DNA of 64,000 bases. Origin: Apoderus coryli (lineage: Eukaryota; Arthropoda; Insecta; Coleoptera; Attelabidae). A model generated the notes under the pieces. It was not told where the DNA came from. It saw only the letters and a list, made by a program, of their open reading frames with translations, and made no database searches. The position numbers were made by a program, and so were the translations under genes. Below, in pieces: positions 21,906 to 32,272 of this stretch (its first letter is position 1; each line of letters starts with the position of its first letter). Location: the NCBI GenBank assembly GCA_911728435.2, contig OU452199.1, forward strand, positions 8,318,860-8,382,859. Direction: 5' to 3'.

Positions 21906-24425
21906 AGGATTGCTTAGTTCACGAGGTACCTTCTGATATTAAAATGATATATTTCAGATACTACACTTTGTATTTTGGTTTTATTGATAAATAATAAAAT
22001 TCAAAATGCCATAGACAAGGATCCCTTAGTTCACGAGGGACATTCAGATATTAAAATGATATATTTCAGATACTACACTTTGTATTTTGGTTTTATGGTT
22101 AAATAATAAAATTCAAAATGCCATAGACAAGGATCCCTTAGTTCACAAGGAACCTTCAGATATTAAAATGGTATATTTCAGATACTACACTTTGTATTTT
22201 GGTTTTATTGATAAATAATAAAATGAAAAATGCCATAGACAAGGATCCCTTAGTTCACGAGGGACAATCAGATATTAAAATTCTATTTTTCAGATACTAC
22301 ACTTTGTTTTTTGGTTTTATAGTTAAATAATAAAATTCAAAATGCCATAGACAAGGATCCCTTACTATACCAGGGCCCTTCAAATATTAAAATGATATTT
22401 TTCAGATACTACACTTTATATTTTGATTTTATAGTTAAATGATAAAATCAAAATGCCATAGACAAGGATACCTTAGTTCACGAGGGACCTTCAGATATTA
22501 AAATAATATTTTTCAGATACTACACTTTGCATTTTGGTTTTATTGATAAATAATAAAATTCAAAATGCCATAGACAAGTATCCCTTACTTCACGAGACCT
22601 TCAGATATTAAAATGATATATTTCAGATACTACACTATGTTTTTTGGTTTTATAGTTAATTAGTAAAATTCAAGATGCCATAGACAAGGATCCCTTAGTT
22701 AACGAGGGACCTTCAGATATTAAAATGATATATTTCAGATACTACAATTTGTTTTTTGGGCTCTTCAGATATTAGAATGATATTTTTCAGATACTACACT
22801 TTGTATTTTAATTTTATAGTTAAATGATAAAAATCACAATGCCATAGACAAGGATCGCTTAGTTCACGAGGGCCTTCAGATATTAAAATGATATATTTCA
22901 GATACTACACTTTGTATTTTGGTTTTATTGATAAATAATAAAATTCAAAATGCCATAGACAAGGATCCCTTAGTTCACGAGGGACCTTCAGATATTAAAA
23001 TGATATATTTCAGATACTACACTTTGTATTTTGGTTTTATGGTTAAATAATAAAATTCAAAATGCCATAGACAAGGATCTCTTAGTTCACAAGGAACCTT
23101 CAGATATTAAAATGGTATATTTCAGATACTACACTTTGTATTTTGGTTTTATTGATAAATAATAAAATGAAAAATGCCATAGACAAGGATCCCTTAGTTT
23201 ACGAGGGACATTCAGATATTAAAATTATATTTTTCAGATACTACACTTTGTTTTTTGGTTTTATAGTTAAATAATAAAATTCAAAATGCCATAGACAAGG
23301 ATCCCTTACTATACCAGGGCCCTTCAAATATTAAAATGATATTTTTCAGATACTACACTTTATATTTTGATTTTATAGTTAAATGATAAAATCAAAATGC
23401 CATAGACAAGGATACCATAGTTCACGAGGGACCTTCAGATATTAAAATAATATTTTTCAGATACTACACTTTGCATTTTGGTTTTATTGATAAATAATAA
23501 AATTCAAAATGCCATAGACAAGTATTCCTTACTTGACGAGACCTTCAGATATTAAAATGATATATTTCAGATACTACACTATGTTTTTTGGTTTTATAGT
23601 TAATTAGTAAAATTCAAGATGCCATAGACAAGGATCCCTTAGTTAACGAGGGACCTTCAGATATTAAAATGATATATTTCAGATACTACAATTTGTTTTT
23701 TGGGCTCTTCAGATATTAGAATGATATTTTTCAGATACTACATTTTGTATTTTGATTTTATAGTTAAATGATAAAAATCACAATGCCATAGACAAGGATC
23801 GCTTAGTTCACGAGGGCCTTCAGATATTAAAATGATATATTTCAGATACTACACTTTGTATTTTGGTTTTATTGATAAATAATAAAATTCAAATTGCCAT
23901 AGACAAGGATCCCTTAGTTCACGAGGGACCTTCAGATATTAAAATGATATATTTCAGATACTACAGTTTGTATTTTGGTTTTATGGTTAAATAATAAAAT
24001 TCAAAATGCCATAGACAAGGATCCCTTAGTTCACAAGGAACCTACAGATATTAAAGTGGTATATTTCAGATACTACACTTTGTTTTTCAGGCTCTTCAGA
24101 TATTAAAATGATATATTTCAGATACTACAATTTGTTTTTTGGGCTCTTCAGATATTAGAATGATATTTTTCAGATACAACACTTTGTATTTTGATTTTAT
24201 AGTTAAATGATAAAATCACAATGCCATAGACAAGGATTGCTTAGTTCACGAGGGCCTTCAGATATTAAAATGATATATTTCAGATACTACACTTTGTATT
24301 TTGGTTTTATTGATAAATAATTAAATTCAAAATGCCATAGACAAGGATCTCTTAGTTCACAAGGAACCTTCAGATATTAAAATGGTATATTTCAGATACT
24401 ACACTTTGTATTTTGATTTTATAGA
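21906..24425 (+). repeat. 945-bp higher-order repeat in the right part of the satellite
   Basis: The variant AGGATTGCTTAG or AGGATCGCTTAG occurs at 21906, 22851 and 23795, steps of 945 and 944 bp, and again at 24233 after a shortened 438-bp step. Each unit keeps the same order of variant monomers, such as the TTCTATTTTTCAG/TTATATTTTTCAG form and CAAGGATACC. The array ends abruptly in part B at 24425. Confidence 0.8.
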
Positions 24426-24845
24426 TACTTTTAGCCTGGCGTATTCAGGAAGATGCTAAGAATTCTCTGGTACTTTGTTTGATGAGCTTATGTGTGATAT
24501 GTCTGAGTAGAGCGTGTCAATCTAATGAACTATCTAAAAAGTCAATTCTGGGATAAATGATCAGACCTGGAATTAACTAGTTACAGGTTACAGCGTATTT
24601 TCTACGTTTTTCGCCGTTTCACTAGGCTAATTTTAATTTTAGTTAATGTATGGTTAAATTATTTCTATTTTACTTTAATTTTATCGATTACATAACAATT
24701 TGAATAATTAGGTACTTGCGTAAGAAATATTAAATTACGATCTGCCTTTTTCAGTTTTCATTTTATTTCAACACAAACCTTTTGCAGCAATTTCTTAAGT
24801 TTTTCTTATAGTAACAAACTTATATAAAAAGCAGTTTGATGTGGA
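24426..24845. other. Spacer after the satellite, no gene seen
   Basis: Non-repetitive AT-rich sequence starting ATACTTTTAGCCTGGCG. Nothing recognised. Confidence 0.5.
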
Positions 24846-25238
24846 ATGATAAATTATTTACTTACTTTTCATCATAGTTTTCCGTACGCAAAAAATTGGT
24901 ACGCAGACCATTTATCTTTTACTCTTAAAAATTTTAGTGAAATATCCAGGGAACTGGTAAATTCTTGTGAATTATTGTACGCCATTGAACCTTTAGCCCT
25001 TTCTAGAGAAAACGCCCATAAATCGAGTTTAGTAAGAGAAAAAGAACAGAACAAAATCAGGACAAGTCTACGTTTTTCAACTATGATTTATCATGTTAAT
25101 ATTTTAAATCTCCTTTTTGTGGGAAACTATAAGAGGAGAACAGACCTAATCTCAGTTCTTGAATTCGCTATACAGGATGATCAAGCAAGTCTCCTACCGA
25201 CAAATTTTGTTTTAGATTATATAGGTACATATATTTAG
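24846..25238 (+). CDS. Hypothetical 130-codon open frame
   Basis: The frame runs from ATG 24846 to TAG 25236-25238. It is one of the longer frames outside transposons and contains NWYADHLSFTLKNFSEISRE, LVNSCELLYAIEPLALSREN and a C-terminal LLPTNFVLDYIG. I recognise no domain, signal peptide or catalytic motif, and no splice or promoter signal stands out. TATACAGGATGATC near 25170, inside the frame, resembles a transposon terminus, which argues against a host gene. It may be chance or an old element. Confidence 0.15.
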   Translation: MINYLLTFHHSFPYAKNWYADHLSFTLKNFSEISRELVNSCELLYAIEPLALSRENAHKSSLVREKEQNKIRTSLRFSTMIYHVNILNLLFVGNYKRRTDLISVLEFAIQDDQASLLPTNFVLDYIGTYI

Positions 25239-26303
25239 ATCAGTATCTGTGCATCCCTTCAAAGCTCTATGGGAATAATTAATATTATAAATATAATATA
25301 AAGTCTTAAGTTTCTTAGCATTATGGTGTATTGCAACTAGAGGGAATTCTTGGGGTCTCGGCTTGACAAAAAACACTCTTCTTTACTGTGCCGAGCTTTC
25401 GATAATTTTTATTATCTTTTTCAAGGCTAGGATCAAATACAATAGGCTTAAAAATGGTGTTTACGTTACGGTATATAATAATAATCTTAGCAAAAAAAAA
25501 GATCAGTTACCTCCGCGGCGTTTACTCCTAGATTGGAATAATATGTGTTGTTATAATGACTTGAAATCCCCTTTCGTGAGCGCCTAATTAATCCATAATT
25601 CAGATCGTTATTTGGGTATGGCTATGGTATGAATTGAGCCTCTTTTTATAATACATGCAATACAATTTTCTCACAATATGTTTATTAATAGCATATTAAG
25701 TCTGAGGATTAGTGAAAGGCTCAAACCGATTATATCATTGTAAAAATAAAATATTATGTATGGCAAGACTTCGAGTAAATTTTGGTATTTGGTAATTCAA
25801 TGTTGTAAGACCCAGTGGAGTACTTGTTTTACCTTGTTCTCCCAGTCCTAGTTTATAATTAGTATAATATTCTTATAGTACTTAATTTTTGCTCCAGAGA
25901 TCTGTAGTTGAGTTATATACTTCTCAAGAGTAATTATCTTTGTTTTCGTTGTTATGTGTTGTTTGAAAACAATAGCGATTATTGTTACTGAATATTGGAA
26001 ATAATTCAACCAATTAATGTATTTATTTAGAAGTGAGTTGAAGTTACGTAATTAAAATACTAGAGCTAAAACAATTGATTTCGTAATTAGGCAATTCTAG
26101 TAGAAAGCTTGTTCTGTTTTTCCGTTTGTTTTTCATTAGGATAATATAGAGACGTTCGGAGATTAGGTAAATGAGATTTGCTCAATGACTCAATACAGTT
26201 TCAATATCTTTTTTTTTATCAACGTTTTACGAAAATGTATTTGGGCTTTTTTAAATTGTGTTTGTAATATGTATGTATAAGTACAAATAGTGCTTAATAA
26301 ATT
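25239..26303. other. AT-rich spacer, no gene seen
   Basis: A patch near 25345-25440, with GGGGTCTCGGCTTGACAAAA and GTGCCGAGCTTTCGATAATT, looks like part of an interspersed repeat, but no second copy was found in the window. Nothing else is supported. Confidence 0.4.
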
Positions 26304-26930
26304 TAAGGCAGACCACACATCAAGGAAACATGAAACAGGAAATGTAAAACGAGAAACATGAAACACGTTTCATAAAATAAGTACACATTGCCGTAAATGA
26401 GAATACGCACATCAGCGAAATGTGTTTCATGTGACGTCATAGCGAAGCAAATCCTGTAGAAACATGTTTACATGAAATAGGTTCTCTTCTATATTTTTGG
26501 TTCTTGTTTCCCGTTATTGCATTGCAGGCAATATTTGATCAGTTTCAAAAAGAAAGGCGACGAAGAATTTAATGTAGTGTTTGTGTCAGTTATTGAAAAT
26601 ATATATAATAATATAATTACAAGTTGGAGAAGTATTCTAATAGAAACTTCAAGGAAAAAGCGTGGAAACAGGTGGCTGCCATTATATAAGAACCATGTTT
26701 AAGATTTATGTGATTATACCAATGGATTATACGGATGTACCCAGTAACGTAATAATGTGGTAACAATCCAAACTACTGCGTCGTCATCGGTGTCCATTGC
26801 TAACTGAAACAAATTATTTGATTCTGGTTTGTGCATCGATGAAGCCCAAACTTTCTGTTTCGTATTTCATATTTCATTTCCAAAGTTCATATTTCACGTT
26901 TCCAGTTTCTTTGATGTGTGGCCTGACTAA
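26304..26930 (+). mobile_element. PIF/Harbinger-type element, short and non-autonomous
   Basis: The left end GGCAGACCACACATCAAGGA (26307) and the right end, whose reverse complement starts GTCAGGCCACACATCAAAGA (26927), form terminal inverted repeats of about 23 bp. TAA flanks both sides (26304-26306 and 26928-26930), the 3-bp TWA duplication typical of PIF/Harbinger. The 621-bp length is far too short for an autonomous copy. The inner sequence repeats AACATGAAAC/GTTTCATG motifs near the ends and retains a small piece of the accessory MADF/Myb-like protein gene. Confidence 0.72.
26612..26686 (+). pseudogene. MADF/Myb-like protein fragment of the Harbinger element
   Basis: A 25-codon open piece reads YNYKLEKYSNRNFKEKAWKQ followed by VAAII, which matches the start of a MADF DNA-binding domain (aromatic-acidic helix, then NRxxKxxAWxxVA). 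Harbinger elements encode such a protein beside the transposase. The flanking frames have shifted: the upstream GDEEFNVVFVSV stretch lies in another frame. The transposase gene itself is absent. Confidence 0.5.
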
Positions 26931-27284
26931 GGTTTATAGCTAGATGAATCACAATAATTGTTAAATAGGCTTTGGCTCCAGTTACAACCTATTAAAATTT
27001 TTACATATTTTTTTAGCCCCCATTAGAAATGATATTTAGGGGTATGGGAAGAGGAAAAACTATTGTTTTTCTAAAGTAAATAGTAAAAATTAAATAAGTA
27101 ATTTACCTCTTGCTAATAAAAAATTGCCTTAGGATTCTGCGACATAAAGTTAATGTGTATAGTACGCCCGCAAACGTCTCTGGATCTGGAAATAGTAAAG
27201 ACTTCAAGTAATCCTGCATTCAGACTCTATTTGGACCCATTCATGTGGTGCGACCGATCCAAAATCATCAGTTCTCGACCAGCC
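26931..27284. other. Spacer, no gene seen
   Basis: AT-rich with a CATTTATTTTTT-type run. Nothing recognised before the hammerhead repeat. Confidence 0.5.
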
Positions 27285-27432
27285 TAAGTCGTTTTCTCTT
27301 ATGCGTTGGTTTTTATCTTTATTGTAGGACTGACGATAGCTTATTAAGCTGAAACTAGTTTCCGTTTTCATAATTTGATTAAATATTGTGCGGAGATGAT
27401 TTTGAAAGTTTTTTTATGTTTTCTTTTCTTTA
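27285..27432 (+). repeat. Dispersed repeat carrying a hammerhead motif, copy 2
   Basis: Plus-strand copy of the repeat at 396-545. It shares TCTTATGCGTTGGTTTTTAT, CTTTATTGTAGGACTGA and the tail TTTGAAAGTTTTTTTATGTT. Where the two differ in helix II, the change is paired on both sides. Confidence 0.6.
27319..27373 (+). ncRNA. Hammerhead ribozyme-like motif, copy 2
   Basis: The core is CUGACGA (27330-27336); position 7 is the one core base that may vary. One extra U follows, then helix II AGCU (27338-27341) with AGCU (27347-27350), GAAA (27351-27354) and helix III ACUAGU, self-complementary as in copy 1. Helix I is AGG with CCU, plus a mismatch at A27326/G27364, and the outer UUAU (27319-27322) with AUAA (27370-27373) is kept. 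Compared with copy 1, the pair at the base of helix II changes from G-C to A-U on both strands at once. Confidence 0.45.
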
Positions 27433-27980
27433 ATAAAAAAGGCTACTCCTAGAATAGATTTCCATTGATCTGACATAGTTTTGCAGAGGCAAAACCTCAA
27501 TCTGCATGCTTACACGCTCGGAACAGAGGTAAAATGATTTGTTAGTGACGAAGACAACTTTCGGCATTGGCCTGATGACACAAATTTTCTTGTTTAAATT
27601 CCACATTAAGTCTTCACCATACCATATGATGTCCATCCGATTATATTTAGATTAATCTGAGAAAATAACACGTTGGCAAAAATTATTTGTTTCATTCATA
27701 TTATATTTATTTGCAAACTCTAATCATTCACCCAACTTTTTCCAGTCACTGTAGTTATTTTTATTACTGTCGGTATCCTTTGGCAGGCATGATTTATTAT
27801 AGGTCTTATATACGAGGGAAATGTATCAAAAAAATGCTGCATTCGATGCCCATTTCTAATGTAAAGAGCCATGGGAACGGATAGCCTCGGTAGAATCGTT
27901 AAATTTATATATTTTAAATTAAATAGAAATCCCCTGTAACTTCCTGTTACACCAATATTTATAACTTTACTTTTTTCCAT
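27430..27980 (-). pseudogene. Tc1-like transposase relic
   Basis: On the minus strand, pieces in changing frames fit the middle of a Tc1-type transposase. LEFANKYNMNETNNFCQR is followed by VIFSD, a stop, and SKYNRMD, corresponding to the usual W-K-V-FSDESKF box with the first catalytic Asp. WYGEDLMWNLNKKICVIRPM then corresponds to the W-R-P-E-xx-N-L-C-V-T-V-K-H-G segment. The upstream frame ILPRLSVPMALYIRNGHRMQ is less certain. No GGGSVMVWG box or terminal repeats are intact. The part from 27592 to 27917 is repeated at 48606-48958 in the same orientation. Confidence 0.5.
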
Positions 27981-28010
27981 TCATTAGAATATCGACCAAT
28001 GCAATTATCT

Positions 28011-28192
28011 ATTCCTGGCGTCGTACTGCTTGTGTAGAAAAATGTGAATCAGCAAATTTTGACTATTTCGTAGATACAATACCGATGTTAGAGTCATGAA
28101 CTTTTCGAGAACTTTTATAAATTATTAATCAGCAAGAAATACTTGGTTCGCCCGGATGCAATATTGTTATTATATATATACCGGGTGTGACA
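28011..28192 (+). repeat. Dispersed repeat, inverted partner of 3321-3495
   Basis: Ends with ACCGGGTGTGACA at 28180-28192, the reverse complement of the left end at 3321. The inner parts match in reverse orientation (TGTTAGAGTCATGAACTTTT; AAATTTTGACTATTTCGTAG). The end sequence suggests a DNA transposon terminus, but the other end is not visible. Confidence 0.6.
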
Positions 28193-28763
28193 ATATACAA
28201 TCATATGCGTTTTACATAATTATTGTATATCCAAATTGCGACTAAATACCAAATCTAAAAGGGGGCGTTTATAATTTCGCGGAATGATCGGGATGGAAGT
28301 TAGTGGGGGAGGTGAGTTCATGTTTATCGGAGAAAGATTCAACATTTTTGTATGGCATTTATAAACAGCAGGTAAATGTATGAAAAAAGAAACTTAATTT
28401 GCATTTTTATTTTATAACCTGATCTCCTATTCCGAGACAGGCCCTTGTATTTTAGATTTTTTAAACCACCCTTAACGTTATATTTACTTCAATTAAATGT
28501 GCTATTTGTTTACGATCCCACAAAATCTCGACTTAATCATCTATTTCACACGTACCACTATTACAAAACTTACTGCATATCCGCATCTTTACCATTCGCA
28601 GAGGAATTAGTACATACTTTATTGTGGGTGCAGGGTGTTGTAAGTGTCATTAAAACTCGGGTTTTGTGCCGTTGTTCATTTTGTAATCACGACACAGATA
28701 ATACCTATAGCAGTTGCTGCTGTTTGCTCTCTGTTGTTTGTTGGTGTTGTTACTGCATGGTAG
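28193..28763. other. Spacer with one unsupported open frame
   Basis: A 134-codon plus frame (28445-28849) runs through here into the direct repeat. It is rich in Cys, Tyr and Leu from TGT/TAT/TTA-type bias and shows no domain, so it is not called. Nothing else is recognised. Confidence 0.4.
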
Positions 28764-28936
28764 CAGGATTGTGCGAAATTGTTTTGCCTCCATCCGAAAA
28801 TGTAATTCGTTTTAGTATTTATTATCTGTTGGGTCGTCTAATAATCTAGAAGTAAGTAACGGTGGTGCATATACAAATGAGTCTTGTTTTCTCAAAATTC
28901 TCATAGTGGTCCACGATAATTTGATTTTTAATTACA
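28764..28936 (+). repeat. Direct repeat of about 172 bp, left copy
   Basis: Matches 30008-30178 in the same orientation, starting CAGGATTGTGCGAAA and including GTTTTGCCTCCATCCGAAAA and CTGTTGGGTCGTCTAATAAT. The copies differ by a 3-base deletion (CGGTGGTGC against CGGTGC) and a few substitutions. They are 1.24 kb apart. Confidence 0.9.
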
Positions 28937-30007
28937 ACGCATTGGTGAGATACAAAAATGATAAAAGTAACAATATCTACAGGGGTTTTGAAATTGTTGG
29001 GAAAAATCTAAGAATTGGTTTTTCGAAAAATTTAAATATCGTCGGCTTCTTGTAAACAAATTCTGTGGAAGGGCGTTGACATTTATCTAGGCCTTCAAGA
29101 TTTTTGCAACCATAGCCAACTTTGTTGTTTCTTATGGCCGCCATATTGGATATATACGGCATTAAAATGAACATAAAAAACAGCTTTTCAACCATGTACT
29201 TAGGGGGTCTCACGCAACGTGAACTATCCCCTGATCTCTCGTTGATTCGTATTTAGATTCTAGGTACATTATAATTGTCCTAAAGTACGACCGACCTTTT
29301 TTGATTGGTTACCATGTCTGTCTTTATGGCAGCAAGTGACATTTACTGGCTGACAAACCAAACACGACGGTAAGTAACTCATTTACTGTTCAGAGAACAG
29401 TAAGTAAATTCACGACGGTATGTCATTGCCAATTTATACTGACGTCATTATTTTGAATTATCGTATTTGCTATTTTTATAAGTATTTTCATACCGTTCTC
29501 TGGATTTATCTGGAATTACAGCGACTATTCCAACATTCCATGCTTCATCAAGAGATTCACGCAATTTCAATAATAATACTTATTTAAATAAGATCTGACA
29601 AATACGTGACTTAAAAAATAGCAAATACGATATCAGTCATAATAATAACAATTAGTTCCATGGCAACGTTCAACTGCAACTTTGCAGAGGGTATTCAGCT
29701 AACCTGAATATGTATTTAATTGAAAATAATAATTATTTAAAATAATAATTGCAATTTCAGCTATTTCGATCGTACAAAATATACTATTAAATCTTAGCCT
29801 CTTTCTATAAAAAAAAATTGGAGAAAACACTCGTTGATTATTTCAATTAATTTTCCTTAAAATAAACGCATGGTTTTGATGGTCCTTGATGTAGAAAGAA
29901 TATTTTAGATGTCTGATATTGCTAAACTACAATCGATTATATTCATTTTATATAAATATAAAGGGAAAAACTTTATTATTTCAAATGACACACCCTTTTA
30001 CCAGGAA
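28937..30007. other. Spacer between the direct repeats, containing a foldback element
   Basis: No supported gene; a 78-codon minus frame at 28977-29213 has no recognisable motif. A small perfect stem lies at 29383-29403 (TTACTGTTC, AGA, GAACAGTAA), flanked by two copies of CACGACGGTA. The inverted repeat at 29460-29631 is listed separately. Confidence 0.45.
29460..29631. mobile_element. MITE-like foldback element, 172 bp
   Basis: ATCGTATTTGCTATTTTT at 29460-29477 pairs exactly with AAAAATAGCAAATACGAT ending at 29631, and TAAG/CTTA next to the arms extends the match. The inside has no coding capacity. No clear target duplication is visible, so the superfamily is not assigned. Confidence 0.55.
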
Positions 30008-30178
30008 CAGGATTGTGCGAAAGTGTTTTGCCTCCATCCGAAAATGTAATTCGTTTTAGTATTTATTATCTGTTGGGTCGTCTAATAATCTAGAAGTAAG
30101 TAACGGTGCATATACAAATGAGTCTTGTTTTCTCAAAATTCTCATAATGGTCCACAATAATTTGAATTTTAACTACAC
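30008..30178 (+). repeat. Direct repeat of about 172 bp, right copy
   Basis: Second copy of 28764-28936. Paired direct repeats 1.24 kb apart could be a segmental duplication or the ends of a very short retroelement. The sequence between them has no retroviral-type genes. Confidence 0.9.
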
Positions 30179-30573
30179 ATTTTTACTAGGATAACTGATA
30201 ACTGAAAAAATATAATTATGCTACGATAATAAGCGTCTTTAGGGTAATTAATTATAATTTGTACAAAAATAATGGTATGGTCAATAGAAAATAAAGAAGT
30301 TGATATTGTTAACTCAAAATTGCACCCCCTGAAAATGTTATTGTTTCAAATCAATAATAAACACTAAATCGGAATCAAGTTTTATATTAAAGTTTTCTCG
30401 GTAAATTTGGTGTACAACAGGCCTCTCTTGGATCATGCAAATTAACAAAAAAAAACAGTTTTAATTAGTGGGATGTCAAAAAATGTCATTGTGTTCGTTG
30501 TCATAACTATGTACCGATCAACTTTTATTATTTTTGATTTTATGGGTTAATAGTAATTTTTTGAGTTACCATG
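30179..30573. other. AT-rich spacer, no gene seen
   Basis: Nothing recognised before the TTAA-flanked piggyBac-like terminus. Confidence 0.45.
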
Positions 30574-31006
30574 TTAACCCATTAACGCCCAAGTTATTTT
30601 TTTTTTTAATATTTTTATAAAAATTAGATATATAAGTCTTATAAACCTCTAAAATTCACTTTTATCGACCAAATTAAAAAACACCCTTTAGTTTTTTCAA
30701 AAAGGGCTGCAACAAAACATAAGATAATGTAAAAGTGAAGCATTTTTTATGGTTGTTGGTGATATTTTGGAACGCATGTAGTACATAAAGTAACATTGCA
30801 CTTGCTGCAAAATGTTAGTAATTTGGATATTGGCATCGACGTTTCTTTTCGCGTTTTTCGAGAAAATCACCTCGTTCATCATACCTAACACCGTCAGACA
30901 CTGTTGGTCTATATGTTGAAGGAAAACTAATTGGTCTACCATGTAAAATTCGTTGTTCTACTGCAATAGATCTTCTAATATCTTGCATAGAACAAAAACT
31001 AAACAA
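30574..31006 (-). mobile_element. piggyBac-type element, 3' end only
   Basis: TTAA at 30574-30577 is followed by CCCATTAACGCCCAAG, the layout of a piggyBac end (TTAA target, CCC start). The transposase tail on the minus strand points toward this end, as expected. No matching opposite end was found to the right, so the copy is truncated. Confidence 0.5.
30747..31006 (-). pseudogene. piggyBac transposase C-terminus, frameshifted
   Basis: The minus frame reads RRSIAVEQRILHGRPISFPS, then RPTVSDGVRYDERGDFLEKR and EKKRRCQYPNY. After a one-base-type frame change it continues TFCSKCNVTLCTTCVPKYHQ, then QP and a stop at 30747-30749. This is the end of the catalytic domain followed by the Cys-rich zinc-binding tail (CxxC...CxxC...H) that binds the element's ends in piggyBac transposases. 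The DDD catalytic core would lie upstream and is not present. The copy cannot encode an active enzyme. Confidence 0.7.
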
Positions 31007-31290
31007 AACTAATAGTTTACAAAACGAAGTTGGTGTAAAAGCTTGCTAAAACAATAATAAGGTTTTACTTACTTGGTTTGGTTTACACAAAATCACTAAA
31101 AAAAGATGAGGGTGCACACGAGTAAAAAATACCTAATCTTTACCAGTTCAACAAGTGAACGACAAGTAGTAAATTCCGAACTAAATTCGAACGTACACAG
31201 TCTTACTGGGTTTATGTTTAGATGCCGTGTTCCATGTGTTAAAGCATATGTTTGCGGGGTGAAAAAAATCGTCACTTTAACAATAGAATT

Positions 31291-31526
31291 AAATTGGGAA
31301 AAATTGGGATGTATGATTAGTTAATTTTGTGTCATAAGACCACTGAACTAGCACTACGGATGTATTTTCAGGGGTATCCAAAAAGACAGCCACCAGGTTT
31401 ATTGACCTTCAAAATCCTTAAAAAAGTTTTACTTATTTTAACCAAACATACCTTGAACCAGTTCAGCGTTTCTATGGCACAAAACAAATTGAAACAATCA
31501 TACACATCCACTTTTTCCCAATTTAA
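31291..31526. repeat. Imperfect inverted repeat with arms of about 65-75 bp
   Basis: AAATTGGGAAAAATTGGGATGT ... TTTTGTGTCATAAGACCACT ... GAACTAG on the left (31291-31354) corresponds to the reverse complement of the right arm (31453-31526), which reads TAAATTGGGAAAAAGTGGAT ... TTTTGTGCCATAGAAACGCT ... GAACTGG. Several indels separate the arms. It may be two opposed copies of one repeat. Confidence 0.5.
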
Positions 31527-32272
31527 AAATCTTTTGGATGTCTTGTCTAGAAATTAATCTAATAAAATATTATTTATACATTTAATAATACCAATTCAGG
31601 TGCAAAATTTGAATCTGTAAAAGAGAAATCCGATGCCTCAAGTTATATTCTCTTATTTGTAAATTTAGAAGTATCAGCTTCTAAAATATGTATTTTTGGG
31701 CATCATCTTACTAAAGGCATCATATGTTAAGAAATAGTTGGTCAACATATGCACTTCTTCGCATTGCCATGCTTTCTCAACTCATGTCCAGAAACTGTTT
31801 CAATGTCACTTCAATCCGCAGATAATACAGATCAGAAATAAGGCGACCCTTTTCAATAAACTTAGAGCAGTTTTGACTAAAATGGCTGCATTGTATTAGT
31901 TATATTTTTCACGATTCCAAAATCTCGCTACAGGCGATAGCTAAGTCTTTTTCGAAGGATATTTCTGATTTATGCAGAACGTCACCGTTTTGGAATACAA
32001 CTATGTCTTTTATTCGACTGTGGTGTATATCGTATATGGACTAAATTTGTTGGTTTATCTTGCTACAAAATTGAAACAGTTAGAAGACCTTGGTTTACCT
32101 GGTTCTGGACATAGAAATAAACATAAAACAAGTTTATATTTAACAGACGTCACTATCGCAAGGGAATGGCAATTTTTCCAGATATTTTAAACATTTTGAT
32201 GTGTCACATACATATAAAATCAGATTAATTATTGATAAATCAAACAACGTCTGCTCAACAAAATTCTTTTTC
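31527..32272. other. Spacer, no gene seen
   Basis: A 72-codon plus frame at 31972-32190 has no recognisable motif. Nothing else found. Confidence 0.4.

Larger units (their letters stand above)
14484..24425 (+). repeat. Satellite DNA array, about 9.9 kb, monomer about 111 bp
   Basis: Uninterrupted head-to-tail repeats. Each monomer has two parts. Part A (about 52 bp) contains TTCAGATATTAAAATGATAT and TTTCAGATACTACACTTTG. Part B contains TTTTATAGTTAAATAATAAA and AATGCCATAGACAAGGATCC, then CTTAGTTCACGAGGGACC. Some units carry an extra copy of part A alone, introduced by GGGCTCTTCAG, giving 163-164 bp steps. Two subfamilies occur: left of about 17.3 kb the B part usually ends CTTTACCAGGGCCC, and to the right GTTCACGAGGGACC. 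The AAGGATCCCT / AGGGACCTT segment is a dyad with a 9-base loop. No open frame of 60 codons exists in the array. Chromosomal role is unknown. Confidence 0.97.

Noticed and set aside
14484..24425. CRISPR-like regular repeats
   Set aside because: Monomers are contiguous without unique spacers and show higher-order structure; this is satellite DNA in a eukaryotic context.
28445..28849. 134-codon plus-strand open frame rich in Cys, Tyr and Leu
   Set aside because: Its end lies in a duplicated non-coding repeat, composition follows T-rich codon bias, and no domain or splice signal supports it.
28764..30178. LTR retrotransposon defined by the 172-bp direct repeats
   Set aside because: No TG...CA ends, primer-binding site, or gag/pol remnants between the repeats; kept only as a direct repeat pair.
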